DNA of 64,000 nucleotides from Plumapathes pennacea (taxonomy: Eukaryota; Cnidaria; Anthozoa; Antipatharia; Myriopathidae), in assembly GCA_964036295.1 (NCBI GenBank), contig OZ038463.1, forward strand, positions 13,910,069 through 13,974,068. The letters run 5' to 3'. Numbering within the stretch: position 1 is the stretch's first letter; the number at the start of each line of letters is the position of its first letter. Shown piece after piece: positions 1-11,764 of the stretch. Under the pieces are notes generated by a model. The model did no database searches. It was not told the origin of the DNA and saw nothing but the letters and a program-made list of their open reading frames with translations. The translations under genes and the position numbers were made by a program.

Positions 1-82
1 AGCGTTTTGAGTGTTGAAAGGCAGTGATGATTGCGCTCACATTTTAGAAACCCAACTCAGCCGGTCAGGCGTTTAATACTCT

Positions 83-440
83 TTTATTTATACACGACTT
101 CACATTTTCGAGTGCAAATAAAGACCAAAACGAGTACAAAGATGCGATCGTATTGCACTCGTCAGGAACCAGATTATCTGGTTTATTAGCTTATGTTATC
201 AAGTTTTGCAAGCAAAGCTTACGAACGCGTCATTTGTTGTTCCATTTAACATTTGCCCTGCTTCGTTTGTCGTATAATAAACAATTTATAACACGGAAAG
301 TCGTGCAATACGGCTGTATTTTCACTCGTCAGTCTTTTTTTTCTCTCTCTCGCCTGAAGCAGGCTCGAAAAATAAAACCGACTCGTCAAAATACTCCGCC
401 GTATTGCACTCCTTCCTGTGTAATAACCTCTTTGTATTTT
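83..440. mobile_element. Dispersed repeat R3, copy 1 (foldback-containing, non-autonomous)
   Basis: This stretch is closely matched by sequence at 25351-25558 plus 26688-26838, so it is a dispersed repeat. Its right half (about 300-437) is an inverted repeat whose arms carry the motif GTGCAATACGG and its reverse complement around a centre CGCCTGAAGCAGGC. No protein-coding capacity is seen. The right end stops about 13 bases before the splice acceptor of the exon at 454. The first 82 bases of the window hold nothing I recognise. Confidence 0.7.
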
Positions 441-453
441 GTGTTACGAATAG

Positions 454-3400
454 CTAATGCAGATGGAGCTAATGCTGGGACCCAAGCAGAAAACATGGAA
501 AATGATGAGCAGAACGAAGACAACTCTGCAGGTATGACACTGTAATTATACATGGGAAAGTTTGTCTTTCCAATCGAGTTTTACCGACTCCCGCCTCAAC
601 CCCCCACCCCCCCACCCCCCACCCACCCCCACTCCTCTCCCTGCTCGTGCATTTGTCGCTAACCCTCAGTCTCCTCTCTTTCAAAATGGCGGTCGAACGA
701 CTGTTCAGCCCCTTGCACAATATAAGTCAACATACAGTAGATGGGCTCCAGTTAAGGAATTGGAGGCCGTTCTCTCTTAATTGCGAAAACAAAGTGTTAG
801 AGGATATGCATAACATAGCATAAAAACGATGGACGACTGGTTAATGGTTTTCAAATGTCAATAATAACACGAAATGACAACTGGAAATGAACAACAAAGC
901 GGATGAGAAATTCAAGCTAGCTTATGCATTGATATATACCTGGTTCTATTAAGTTCTATAATTTTAAGTTCTATAATGTTTAAGTCTTAATGTAATTTAT
1001 ACTCCATTCTGGTTCAGCGTTTATTTTTTCAAGTGATTTACACTGTTTCTTTGTAAAACAGGGTTAAAAATATTGACTTCCCTTCTGTGCTAAAGTTGTC
1101 CGTAGGAGTCAACCAAAACAATAGTGAACAAATTTTCCTCACTATAAATTGCATCATTTTTCTCAGCCACTGAAGAAGCAGCTGGAAATGCAACAGGCAA
1201 CGACCTGAATACAGCTTTTGGTAAGTTACATACTTTTCCCTACACACATGCTGATACATGTATATTGCTGCACACGCATCAAATTGGAATGTCCCAATAA
1301 AATTATTTACAAAAATACTGATTGTAATAGTTCGCCTTACTGACATTCTCTGTTTTCATATATGGTAATTGCTCGTGGCGAAGCCGACGAGCTTAGGATT
1401 GGAAAGCGTGTCTTTATCATCGTCATATTTTTATTTTTATTATTTTTATTTTTTTTCTGGGTTACGAATCAGCACACGGTGATTGGTTCATATTTTCACG
1501 TGATTTATGATGACGTTTTGTCATCACATGACTTGCCGGGCGAGCAGTTTCGCCATTTTGAAGGAGATATGTGGGCGATAGAATTGTGCTTTGAGAATAG
1601 CCGTAAACAAATATTTGATGGTACCGCTGTCGCCGATAAATATTTAGTCCCGACGAAACTTTCTGTGGCGACACGAAATACTTTTGGGAAGATAACAGGG
1701 CGAAAGCAGAAACCAAAGCTACGGTGAGCTTTAGCCGTAAAACAATGACGCTTTATGCTTTACTCTGTACATGACATCTGTTGCCTCATAAAATTCTTCT
1801 GCGTATCGTACATTGCCTGTTGAAGTGTTTCTTTCATTCGATCATGTAGCCTTTGTTTCGCAATGGTCAGTGAATACCAGAAATGAAAAATACACCTAAA
1901 TAATTCTGAGGATTGAGTTTGCAGTCACAAATGGACTGAACACACTGTGAACAAAAGCGCAATAATATTGTAAACATCTCTCGTGTGACATTCCTCGCTG
2001 TCAATTTTATATTTGTTACAGAGCACGAATACTTGAAAGCCTGATAGAAAAAACGTATTGAGTTAATAAAAGAAAACACATAAGTAGTGAAGCGAAAAAG
2101 TAAACTGAATCCCATTCAAATTCAACGCCATTTGGCTCTGTGGAATGCGCACGGATAAACTGGATTTTAGGAAAAGATTTTGGCTCGCGTTCACCGCACA
2201 AGCTTTGAGAATAGCCGTAAACAAATGTTTGATGGTACTTCTGGGGTATTGCAAATATCTCTGTCGCCGATAAGTATTTAGTCCCGACGAAACTTTCTGT
2301 GGCGACACGAAATACTTTTGGGAAGATAACAGGGCGAAAACAGAAACCAAAGCTACGGTGAGCTTTAGCCGTAAAACAATGACGCTTTATGCTTTACTCT
2401 GTACATGACATCTGTTGCCTCATAAAATTCTTCTGCGTATCGTACATTGCCTGTTGAAGTGTTTCTTTCATTCGATCATGTAGTCTTTGTTTCGCAATGT
2501 TCATTAAATACCAGAAATGAAAAATACACCTAAATAATTCTGAGGATTGAGTTTGCAGTCACAAATTGACTGAACACACTGTGAACAAAAGCGCAATAAT
2601 ATTGTAAACATCTCTCGTGTAACATTCCTCGCTTTCAATTTTATATTTGTTACAGGGCACGAATACTCGAAAGCCTGATAGAAGAAACGTATTGAGTTAA
2701 CAAAAGAAAACACATAAGTAGTGAAGCGAAGGCTGGATTAATCGTGGCCTCTGATTAGAAATATGAGTCAAGGTCAAACTGTCATAATCGATTGTGCATA
2801 AAAAGATATGTCACGCATTCTCAAGATGCAGGGTCGCTCAACCTTTAAGAAGCAAGTGTACGAGTGTTGTAATAATAATTTTTAGTTTAATCAAGGTGTC
2901 AAAAGAGCAAGGTGTCAAAAGCCAAGTTCTCTATACTGTGTGATATTTTTATGGTGAGAAATTGGAAGTCTCTCTTGGGAGTTCCGCTCTTGTCCCCTAC
3001 TTTCCATTTTATATTCTGGTCTCGACCCAACTCACGCCGCGAGCTCACTGGCAAGGCCAGTCTAGTTAAATATAAAGAGGAGAACCATTATCAAGAACTG
3101 GACACTGCCATCAACCGTCTTCAGGCAATGGCCAGTGAAGATACCATGGACATTGACAACGAAGAAGAAGGTGCTGACAGGAATTCCATACAAGTACAAA
3201 CATGCAATAATTATTGTACCAATTAGTCCATTTTCTTGCATTTTGGGTGATATTGGTAGGCATACATACTCTGAAATGTTTCTCTTACTTAATTAAGGGT
3301 GCATTCATTGATGACTATTCCCGAATGGACCTGAGTCACCCTCCTTTCTCATTCGCTCTATTAGTGCTGACCAAGCTATAGGAACAAGGATTGTTTGGGT

Positions 3401-6400
3401 AGACATATAAAACACAGAGGAGTTGATTGCATTCAATGACCTTTGAAAACTGGTTACCGTATCCACTTTAATTCAACTGTTCAAGACCTCTCAATTAATG
3501 CAAATATATTTATTCATCTAATTTTAAGGCACTATCAGAGATCCTGAAGTTGAAATCACTGCCGTCGTCCGGCAGACGGATCCAGAATTGGCTCCAGGTA
3601 AAAATAACTTAGTCACAAATATATAAACTGCTTGCGGTCATAAGTGATTGATAGCTGTGCTTGAGGAATGCCGTGGTACTTCAAAGTCCAAACATAATGC
3701 TGTCTTGATTATTTTACCCAGGCACATTCGATATACACTGTACTCATTTTATGAATAAACACAAAGTATATTCATGATCTCTGTGGAAGATTCTTCAACA
3801 AGTATTGCAAACAAAACAAACTGGCAGTTCATACTATTTCCTGAATCATGTCCACAAATGGTACACAACTGGCATGCATATGTCAAAATATTAATGACTG
3901 TTTAACTTTCAGGTCACTTTGGTGCTGCATTTCTGGGGGAAGGAATTATTGGTACAGTGTAATATAATGTTATCCTATCATTATTCTCTCATTGGGATTA
4001 TTAGTAGTGTTTGTATTTTAGAGGTTTACAGGATAAAATGTTACATTCCTCACTGCATAATTATGTGGCACATTACTCTCACTGAATGTTGGAGGTCGAT
4101 CATTGTTGTTCATGATATTGCGTTCACTATTTTGAAATCTTTGCAGCTGGAGAGGTAACAGAGGACATGACCCCTCATGGCCTTGGAGGTTAGAAAAATG
4201 TAGTTTTTGTGTATAGAAAGAGGTTTTTGTAAGTTTTTGTTGCTGTATATTGCATACACAGACCAATATTGCTTCACCTGCAGTAAAATTAATTTTCACA
4301 ATCCCTTTAGCCCAGTGAATAGGGATTATTCGTATGTTACTTACAATATCAATACACTGTAACACTTTTCTCACAAAACAAACATTCTTCTGGTAGGAGA
4401 TTGTACGGGCAGGACGGATGAAGTAATTTGGTGCGAGGAACTCCTATCTGATGCCTGCAATGGTGACTATAGCCAGTTGCCCTTATTCTTGAATCATTCA
4501 TTCGATGAGGTAAGCATTCTAAAAAAGTTCACATTTAAAAAACATGAACAATGATGAACTCTCTCTAACATGGACACCTTTGGAACCAAAATTGCTGTCT
4601 GTCAGAGAGATGCCTAGAGAGACACCCAAATATTAAAACCAGTGTTTCATTCCAGTGTATAATGTAGTTACTTTTAGGGTGTCTCGAAAACAAAGACCTA
4701 AGACCTAAGACCTAAGACCTCGAAAACGAAGACCTCGAAAACGAAGACCTCGAAAACAAAGACCTAAGACCTAAGACCTAAGACCTAAGACCTAAGACCT
4801 CGAAAACGAAGACCTCGAAAACGAAGACCTCGAAAACGAAGACCTCGAAAACAAAGACCTCGAAAACAAAGACCTCGAAAACGAAGACCCCCGAAAATAT
4901 GCTCAGCGAAACGCTTGATTCGCCTCGGAATTGCTTTTATCGGAAGCTGTTGTGTGACAACAAAATGGGAGGGGGGGAGGGGGGGCCGGGTATTTCCCGC
5001 CACAATGTGCGTCCGCGGCAGCTTTTCCCGCCCAAAATCGCGGGCAGCAGTTTGTTTACCAAACGTTCAATTAGCTGAAGTATGCCGGATTGCGATCAAT
5101 CACTGCGATCGCTCAGAAAAGTGTTCAGAGACCGCTGGATTGCTACGATCACTGTGATTGCTGAAAAACTGTTCCGAGATCGTAGTGATTATTGGAAACA
5201 GCATGCCGCGAATGGAAAAGCTGAAATGTTTTAAAAATGGCGACTGGTGACACGCACGGTCAGTTTTGTAAAACTTGGTGCTGTAGTTTAATTGCAAATT
5301 CTATGCTGAAGTTAGAAGAAAGGATGAACAAGTCTTGCAATTGAGTGGTATTAAAACAGTTCCTGCTTTGCTGGACAGAGTTTTCTTGTCCGTTCTTGAA
5401 CAACCGTATTTATGCGCCACGATTCGCGACATCTCTTTCAAAGCTCCATTAAATTCCCAAAACAAATCCTGAACTCACTTTGCAGGATGGTTTACTCACA
5501 AGGCTACACAGTTTGTTTTGAACAACTTGGTCGATTGCCGGGGCTGATCAGAGGGAGCTAGAACCGATCGCAAGTAGCATCGAACCTTGCTTCACTAAGC
5601 GTGCGTATCGAGTGATTGTGCGGCTAAATTCAACAAAACACATCTTTATAATCCAAAAACGCAAGAGGTACAAAGTGCCGAGGGTTACCAATAAGTTTGT
5701 TCAGAAGAATGACCTTTCTCGAAGTAAGAACCGATTGAACAGCTTCGATATTTCAACAACTTCGAGGCAAAACGGTCAGCTACTCTCATCCAGTATGCCG
5801 TTTTCAGCTTGTCTGCCATACTGTTGTCTTTTAGACGTGGCTTGCATCGTTACATTGGAAAAACGCAAGAAGTACATATGGACAGCTACTGATTTTGTGT
5901 CAATATTTTCGGTATCCTTGTATTATAAGAGAATCCGGTTGAACAGCTTGCTATTTAGTCTCTAGTTCAAAGGTATGATTGTTTAGTTTACACTGAAAGC
6001 CAAATAAATTGCAGCCCCTAATGCGCATGCATGTCCGCTATTTCTGGCCATGATAAGCAAGACGCAGTGTGTTGTCTGCGTTACATTAATGGAAAATAAT
6101 TCTATTATCTGTATTTGAAGATATTGTACATTTTGAAGAACAAATAGAGGTCCGTAATTATCCGTAATCGCTGAGCATATTTTCGAGCTCGAAAACTAAG
6201 ACCCTTTGGAATCATTGCCAAACGTCTAAAAATACTGCATTGTTTGAAGTGTCACACCGTCTAAAAATACCGCATTGTTTGAAGTGTCACACAACCAGCT
6301 TCCGGTAAAAACAATTCCGAGGCGAATCGAGTGTTTCGCTGAGCATAATTTTTCGAGGTCTTTGTTTTCGAGGTCTTCGTTTTCGAGGTCTTAGGTCTTA

Positions 6401-9400
6401 GGTCTTAGGTCTTTGTTTTCGAGACACCCTCGCCAAACGTCTAAAAATACCGCATTGTTTGAAGTGTCACACAACCAGCTTCCGGTAAAAACAATTCCGA
6501 GGCGAATCGAGCGTTTCGCTGAGCATATTTTTGGGGGTCTTCGTTTTCGAGGTCTTCGTTTTCGAGGTCTTAGGTCTTAGGTCTTAGGTCTTTGTTTTCG
6601 AGACACCCTGGTAAGTTAGGTGTCTGCTTAGAGAGAGTTGACTGTTTTTCCAATTACTGCTACATGTACCTTACAGTTAGAAGAAACACATTATAACATG
6701 GTGATCACAGCCATAACTTACATAACATTATGGTGTCACTTCACATTAGTTCAATGCATTGTCCAGATCTAGAATTTAGGCAATGCACAATTAAATAATT
6801 CAATATGATTACCACGAAAGCTTGTGAATGATGTGAATGATGCTATGTGCACTTTCTTAGTTATGTTGGCAAGCGAGGGAGGATGGGGCTGCTATGGTAC
6901 TGGTGGTCATAGGATCAGCTACCAATATCGAACAGAGGCACCACATCTTAAGGTACAGTACAGAACTGCACCTGTCATTGAACAGTCACATACATTATTA
7001 ATGACATGAAACTTTTATAGTGTAGTATAGATCTGATTTGTCTACATATATAAAGTGAAATACACATACATGTAAATGCTGTATATCATTGTCTTAATTA
7101 ACCATCAAACTAGTGGTTGTGTCTGTTATTTGGTAGTGGTACTACCACAAAAACAAACAAATTCTCTTTTTATTCTGCAGGATATTAAGAGGAATATTAT
7201 GTAAAATACAATTGACCACATGCAAGTGGTATTTCTGGCTCTCCTGGGGAAGTTCAAGAAATGGCCAGCAAGGTAAAGTTCTAAAGTATGAATGTATCAT
7301 ATTGAATGAATGCAAGAGTATTGTGAGGTTATGTGTGCACTTGTATACTGTGTATGATCTCTCACTATAAACTTTTAATTTTGACAGTGATTGAACGTTA
7401 TGGAGGGAACAGCCAAGAGGGGCAAGTGCTCCTACTGGCACCATCTTTTGGTGGACAACCAGTATTTATAGACAGGATATCAGGTAAAGGATAAAGTGCT
7501 ACTTGCCCTAAATTTTCATCCATTGCTACATGTCACACTGCTAAGTGTGACACCATCACATACTGTTAAAGATTCTGTACTGTAGCTGTCTTGGATTTAA
7601 TCCTGAGTATGTGCCTTTCATTGACCAGGCCAACAAGATGAATCAGCAGTTGGGAGAGTGGTCGGAAGAACGAATTCCATGATGGCAAAAAAAGTGTGAC
7701 CAGGGAAAGGTAAAGTTAAGCAATTTATAATGATAATGATAGTAACAATTAAATAAACATTGCCTTTTCTTTTCTTTGAAGACCATTTTTAGCACCTTAA
7801 GTACAGCTTACTGTGTGAAACATAAAGGTGCAAACTACATTGGTACTGTAGAGTCAATATAGAGCTTGAAGATAATTCCTAATGTTTGATTCATTAAATC
7901 TGATGTATCACAGTCTGAGAGAGATGCAATAAAGCAAAACGTTTCCAACTGTAAAGTGCATTTTTACAGGGAAGATCTGAACAATTGGAGGGATGAGAGA
8001 GCACGCCAGGAGAAAGAGCTGCACGAGGAAATAGAAAGAAGAAAGCTGTTAGAAAACAAGGAGAGAGAGAGAAAGAGGCATGAGGAGGATGAAGAAAAAG
8101 ATGGTCAAGGCAGTTATGATGGTGAAAGAGAACATGCCAAATCAAAGGTAGAACATAATGTACATACATACATGAAAGGCATGAGGGCACTTCATCTGTT
8201 TCTCTCTGCTTGGAATCCCTCATCAAACACTTGCACACATGTATTAGAAATATAGCTAACTGCATTGCATATCTGGCTTTATCCACTCATGCCAATAGTA
8301 AGAAACTGTTTCAATTTAATTTTTCCACAGATTAGGGAGGCTAGGAAGAATAGAATACAGACATGTGAAGAGGGTTTGGTCATACGGGTAAGGACGACAG
8401 GGGGAATGAAGAAGAGGAGGTTTCCTAGAGGATCGTGTTTTCAGGTTTGTGCTATACATGTTTACACTATAAGTCTTATAGTTTTGTGCATGTGCATAAA
8501 AATATACTTATGACAAGGGAACTTAACAGTGTATGCATTTGTTAATGCACAGGAGGTTTATGATTGGGCAGGTGCCAGTGAAGATTTACCCTTATACTTC
8601 ACACTAAACAGAGGGCCAAATGAGGTCATCAAACATGGTGACCTCATTACAACAGAGGAAACAGTGAATGTTATGGAAAGGGTAAGTTATTTAAAGTTAA
8701 GTAATAACTCAATGTGTCATATAACATTCAGCAATCCAATCATAGTTGGATATACACAACAAAAGTGTAATAACGTTTTATGTGGAGATCATGATTACAT
8801 TATGTATAACTCAGCAAGGATAACAAACCTATGCAGTCAGCTAGCACGACCATTAGTTATATAGATCGTTTCGCAAAATACAAATTTAATTCGCCATTAA
8901 AATTCGAAGCACAAGTATATACTCTTTATATGTCTCTTAATGATTGCCGAAGCCATCAGCATTTGTTTATCTGTCGGCTGCACACTCTTTCATTTATACT
9001 AGGTAGTCATTCTGCTCATTTCGTTCTATTTCGTTTCATTTCGTTTCGTTTCGCAAAATACAGTAAGCCATTCACAGGCATTCATTAACGCAGGCATGTT
9101 TTTTTTAGGATGAAAACGAAGCACGTGCTCTTCTGCATACTCCAGTGAGTACAAACATAGATGTATAGTTGTAGGTAACTACATTGTAGCCATGGATACA
9201 CTGAACACTGAGATACATTGTAGATATTGTAGTGTCAATCATCTGACTTGAGACCCAACTGGAATCTGTCTTTGCATGTAGGCTGTGTATTCACCTTACC
9301 TTTTCTTATATTTTGCAGGTTTCACTGATGGGGAATTTTCCTTTGGCAAGGAGCCAAAGCCCAGCAGCCTCAGCCTCAGCCTCAGACGATGTGTCTAATG

Positions 9401-9462
9401 ATGGTAACAGTCCTTTAAGTGTACATTTTACATACAATACTACTACTACTTACTACTACTAT

Positions 9463-9494
<32 letters not shown>

Positions 9495-9970
9495 ACTACT
9501 ACTACTATTACTACTACTACTACTATTACTACTACTTACTACTACTATTACTACTACTATTACTACTACTACTACTAATATTTATATTAACAATAACGGT
9601 GATGATTTTCACATTTCTATATTTTAGTAGTTTACTAAAAATAACATATATTTAAAAATCATCAATGTATTAGTAAAACTGTGTTTGAATGCTTATTTGA
9701 TTGATGTTCATTTGAATCATATTTCAAGGAGAGAAGGACAAGAAGGAAGAGGAGGACGAGAAGGAAGAGAAGGACAAGAAGGAAGAGGAGGACGAGAAGG
9801 AAGAGAAAGACAAGAAGGAAGAGGAGGACGAGAAGGAAGAGAAGGACAAGAAGGAAGAGGAGGACGAGACGAAAGCCGGGAGTGACAACAGCCGCGGCAA
9901 TAAAAGGAGAAGAAAAGACAACAGAACACCATCAGCGAGGAGAAAAAATAAAGACAAAAAGGAAAAATGA
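454..9970 (+). CDS. UAS-UBX domain protein, FAF1/FAF2-like (multi-exon gene, 5' end not identified)
   Basis: Exons inferred from GT-AG borders and phase: 454-531, 1167-1220, 3066-3170, 3529-3597, 3913-3951, 4147-4188, 4397-4509, 6861-6952, 7181-7272, 7388-7483, 7629-7709, 7970-8147, 8331-8444, 8553-8681, 9109-9144, 9319-9403, 9729-9970, with a TGA stop at 9968. The first six exons all end in phase 1. The product has an acidic N-terminal region, then a UAS-like domain (exons 4397-7483: WQAREDG, CKWYFWLSWGS, VLLLAPSFGGQPVFIDRISG). A charged coiled coil (WRDERARQEKELHEEIERRK) follows, then a UBX-like domain (IRVRTTGGMKKRRFPRG, EVYDWAGASEDLPLYFTL). Known FAF1/FAF2 proteins use UAS to sense fatty acids and UBX to bind p97/VCP in ubiquitin-dependent degradation; that role is inferred by architecture only. 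The tail repeats KDKKEEEDEKEE four times, then has basic clusters (NKRRRK, ARRKNKDKK) that could be a nuclear signal. No start exon was found. The donors at 3171 and 4189 are weak. One exon is out of phase (see 7629-7709). Confidence 0.62.
532..1166 (+). other. Intron of the UAS-UBX gene with C-rich tract
   Basis: This is intronic sequence. The only notable feature is a C-rich, purine-poor tract at about 598-641 (runs of five to seven C separated by A), which could form unusual structure. No coding or repeat homology was recognised in the rest. Confidence 0.4.
1362..3065. mobile_element. Dispersed repeat R1, copy A (internally duplicated, in intron)
   Basis: The segment reappears, diverged and in inverse orientation, across about 11765-14040. 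Internally about 500 bases starting at 1588 are repeated from 2202 (both begin GCTTTGAGAATAGCCG and include a shared CATCTGTTGCCTC block), a direct duplication with ~614-bp period. The right end is the imperfect hairpin GGCAAGGCCAGTCTAG at 3050-3065, matched by CTAGACTGGCGTTGCC at 11887-11902. No transposase remains, so it looks like a non-autonomous element. It abuts the exon starting at 3066. Confidence 0.6.
3066..3170 (+). other. Exon of the UAS-UBX gene abutting a transposable-element end
   Basis: The exon encodes ENHYQELDTAINRLQAM and an acidic segment. Two AG acceptors keep the phase-1 entry: the one at 3064-3065, which is the last dinucleotide of repeat R1, and one at 3076-3077. Neither has a good pyrimidine tract, since the repeat replaced whatever lay upstream. 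The donor at 3171 (GTGCTG) is non-consensus beyond GT, so the exon borders are less certain than the others. Confidence 0.4.
4676..6609. mobile_element. TIR element with arrayed GACCTAA and GACCTCGAAAACGAA repeats
   Basis: The left end reads AGGGTGTCTCGAAAACAAAG and the right end is its reverse complement, CTTTGTTTTCGAGACACCCT. The terminal region is built from tandem 7-mers (GACCTAA) and 15-mers (GACCTCGAAAACGAA) at 4700-4890, with the complement at 6355-6425 and 6537-6605. Inside the arms a shared block (ATGCTCAGCGAAACG...) is present once on the left (from about 4898) and twice on the right, complemented (about 6280-6345 and 6468-6535). The middle (about 5200-6170) has no recognisable coding sequence. 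It sits in the intron between exons 4397-4509 and 6861-6952. Confidence 0.65.
7629..7709 (+). pseudogene. Out-of-phase exon of the UAS-UBX gene (one-base shift at an A7 run)
   Basis: The preceding exon ends in phase 1 and the next one (7970) begins at the third base of a codon, so this exon needs to leave two bases over. Its 81 bases leave one. Read from the 5' side it gives DESAVGRVVGRTNSMMAKK and then a stop; read back from the 3' side it gives KKSVTRER, running straight into the coiled coil. The two readings meet at a run of seven A at 7687-7693. Either a homopolymer base is missing from the assembly, or the gene is broken here, or a different splice site is used. Confidence 0.55.
9440..9576. 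repeat. (TAC)n microsatellite
   Basis: Imperfect trinucleotide repeat of TAC/ACT about 137 bases long in the last intron of the UAS-UBX gene. Long reading frames across it are composition artefacts. Confidence 0.9.
9729..9885 (+). repeat. 36-bp coding minisatellite in the terminal exon
   Basis: The block encodes a 12-residue Lys/Glu/Asp repeat (KDKKEEEDEKEE) about four times, with near-identical DNA units. The copies are too alike to be old, so the repeat number is probably polymorphic. All copies stay in the frame of the UAS-UBX gene. Confidence 0.7.
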
Positions 9971-10199
9971 AGGCTCAAATGTACCGCAGGTTTTACTTTT
10001 CAGTTTATGTATTGATTTATTTACCTATTACAAAAGAGCCTGTGTACTACTCGTGAACATAGGTGCCACAGATGCTCAGAAAGAAGAGAGAGGAAGGCTT
10101 TCGTATACTTAGCCACTTCATTTTTGTATACATTTAATTTCTTCTTATTGCATGTACAATTGATTTGCTACCCATACGAGAATTATAATGCCAAGTTAT

Positions 10200-10425
10200 T
10201 TATGTTCGTTTCAGACTCGGTACTTTTTTGTCAAGTTACGTTGACAAACATCCGGGATATTTTTCCCACCGTCTCTCCCTGCGTCTTCTAGTGAACGTCT
10301 GTTTTCTGCAACAGAAACAAACAACCAACCAAACAACAACAACAAAACTCAAAACTCGAATCACAAACTGCTCGATCTCATACACCTCAATAATCGTGAT
10401 TTAGTGCCAATTTCAGTATCAAACA
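10200..10425 (+). pseudogene. hAT transposase C-terminal fragment, degenerate
   Basis: At about 10265-10312 one frame reads PSLPASSSERLFSAT, which matches the well-known C-terminal dimerisation signature of hAT transposases (proline, serine-rich, SERLFS). The sequence upstream (YVDKHPGYF) and downstream (HKLLDLIHLNN) resembles the neighbouring parts of that domain but in shifted frames. No other part of a transposase was found. It is a short relic, and the family assignment rests on this one motif. Confidence 0.4.
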
Positions 10426-10689
10426 TTTTCAGACTACATTTCACCCACTGCCATTATAAACCCTTATTTTATTCTGCTTTATTCAGAGCTGTTGATTGTT
10501 GAAAAATAAAAACAGTTGGTGGTTTAAATGGACTTTGTTGTTTCTTCTTCTCGTTTGACAAACCATGCATAAAAACGATAGTCAAACACCAAATGGGGCG
10601 CATTAGTACGATGGGTATGATCATTTTCCAACATTTTCTCCACCCCTCCCCCCAAATTTGGATTTGTTATATAACTTGAAACGAGGTCT

Positions 10690-10936
10690 TAAAGCGGTTC
10701 TGTAAGAATTGATAGAGTGGCTTTGTAAGAATCCTTAGAACGGCTCTGTGAGAATCCTTAGAACGGCTCTGTAAGAATCATTAGAACGGCTCTGTAAGAA
10801 TCCTTAGAGTGGCTCTGTAAGAATCCTTAGAACGGCTCTGTAAGAATCCTTAGAGTGGCTCTGTAAGAATCCTTAGAACGGCTCTGTAAGAATCCTTAGA
10901 GCGGCTCTGTAAGAATCCTTAGAACGGCTATGTAAA
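10690..10936. repeat. 23-bp minisatellite
   Basis: About ten to eleven tandem copies of a 23-base unit containing CGGCTCTGTAAGAATCCTTA, with GAACGG and GAGTGG variants. No coding meaning was seen. Confidence 0.9.
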
Positions 10937-11764
10937 ACAGTACACTTACATAGAGGGTCTTTTTCTTATGTTATTCTTTGTTTTTATATAAGGCTCCGTG
11001 CCCAGAAAGCGATAATGATCCAATTACTTCGTATAAAAAAGCCATCTCAGACGTTACGCATCCTACATGTACAAGTCTGATCACTAATATGTTCAAGACT
11101 GCTATGCATTAAGCTTTAACGCAAAATTCTGGGTCGATACGAAATTAATCTCTATCGGAAGCTACAGACGTTTGAATACCGTGACAACAAAGGCGTGCAT
11201 CACGCTTGTGGAGCGAACATTACGGCTCGGACAGTCGGATATCAACCTTGAGCCTTTGAAGACTTCGAGGTATTCAGTGACAAATATTCTCGATGTAATC
11301 GCCTGCCGGTCTTTCCTGCTTTTGTTAAAGCGACGTAAGTGAAAGCTAAGTAGCTGATGATTCGGGATTCCCCGTTCTATGATACTATGCTCGTGACATT
11401 TCATTGACAGATCTTGTATCTTAATCTCGCGTGATATTTGCCTCAAACTATTAGCAATTCAGTATCCTCAGACAATAAACAAAGAACCTTTACGGCTTCG
11501 TTCAGCTTGTTCCTTCAAGTTCTCAAGGTTCTGGATGTCAAATTCTTCGTACATTTCTGTACATTTGTGCATAGTTATGCAGTTCATTGATAAGTTCATT
11601 GCATTTGCTTTCGTGGCTTTCAATATGGCTTTTGAGGCTGAACGGACCGACCCAAGCCAAAACCGCTCAATGAAATTTAGTGTGGGTCTACCGCAGCCGG
11701 CGTATGCGTTTGTAAGTAAGATGAGCGGTCCATAAAATAATCCACAGAGCCAACTAAGGCAAGC
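10937..11764. other. Non-coding stretch, nothing recognised
   Basis: No domain, repeat match or RNA gene was recognised between the 23-bp minisatellite and the inverted R1 copy. Short open frames on both strands show no family motif. Confidence 0.4.

Noticed and set aside
469-780. Pro/Gly-rich frames on both strands around 560-720
   Set aside because: They are produced by the C-rich tract in the first intron and have no domain.
9313-9885. Poly-Tyr/Leu/Thr frames and Gly/Arg- or Ser/Pro-rich frames
   Set aside because: They come from the TAC microsatellite and from the wrong frames of the Lys/Glu coding repeat.
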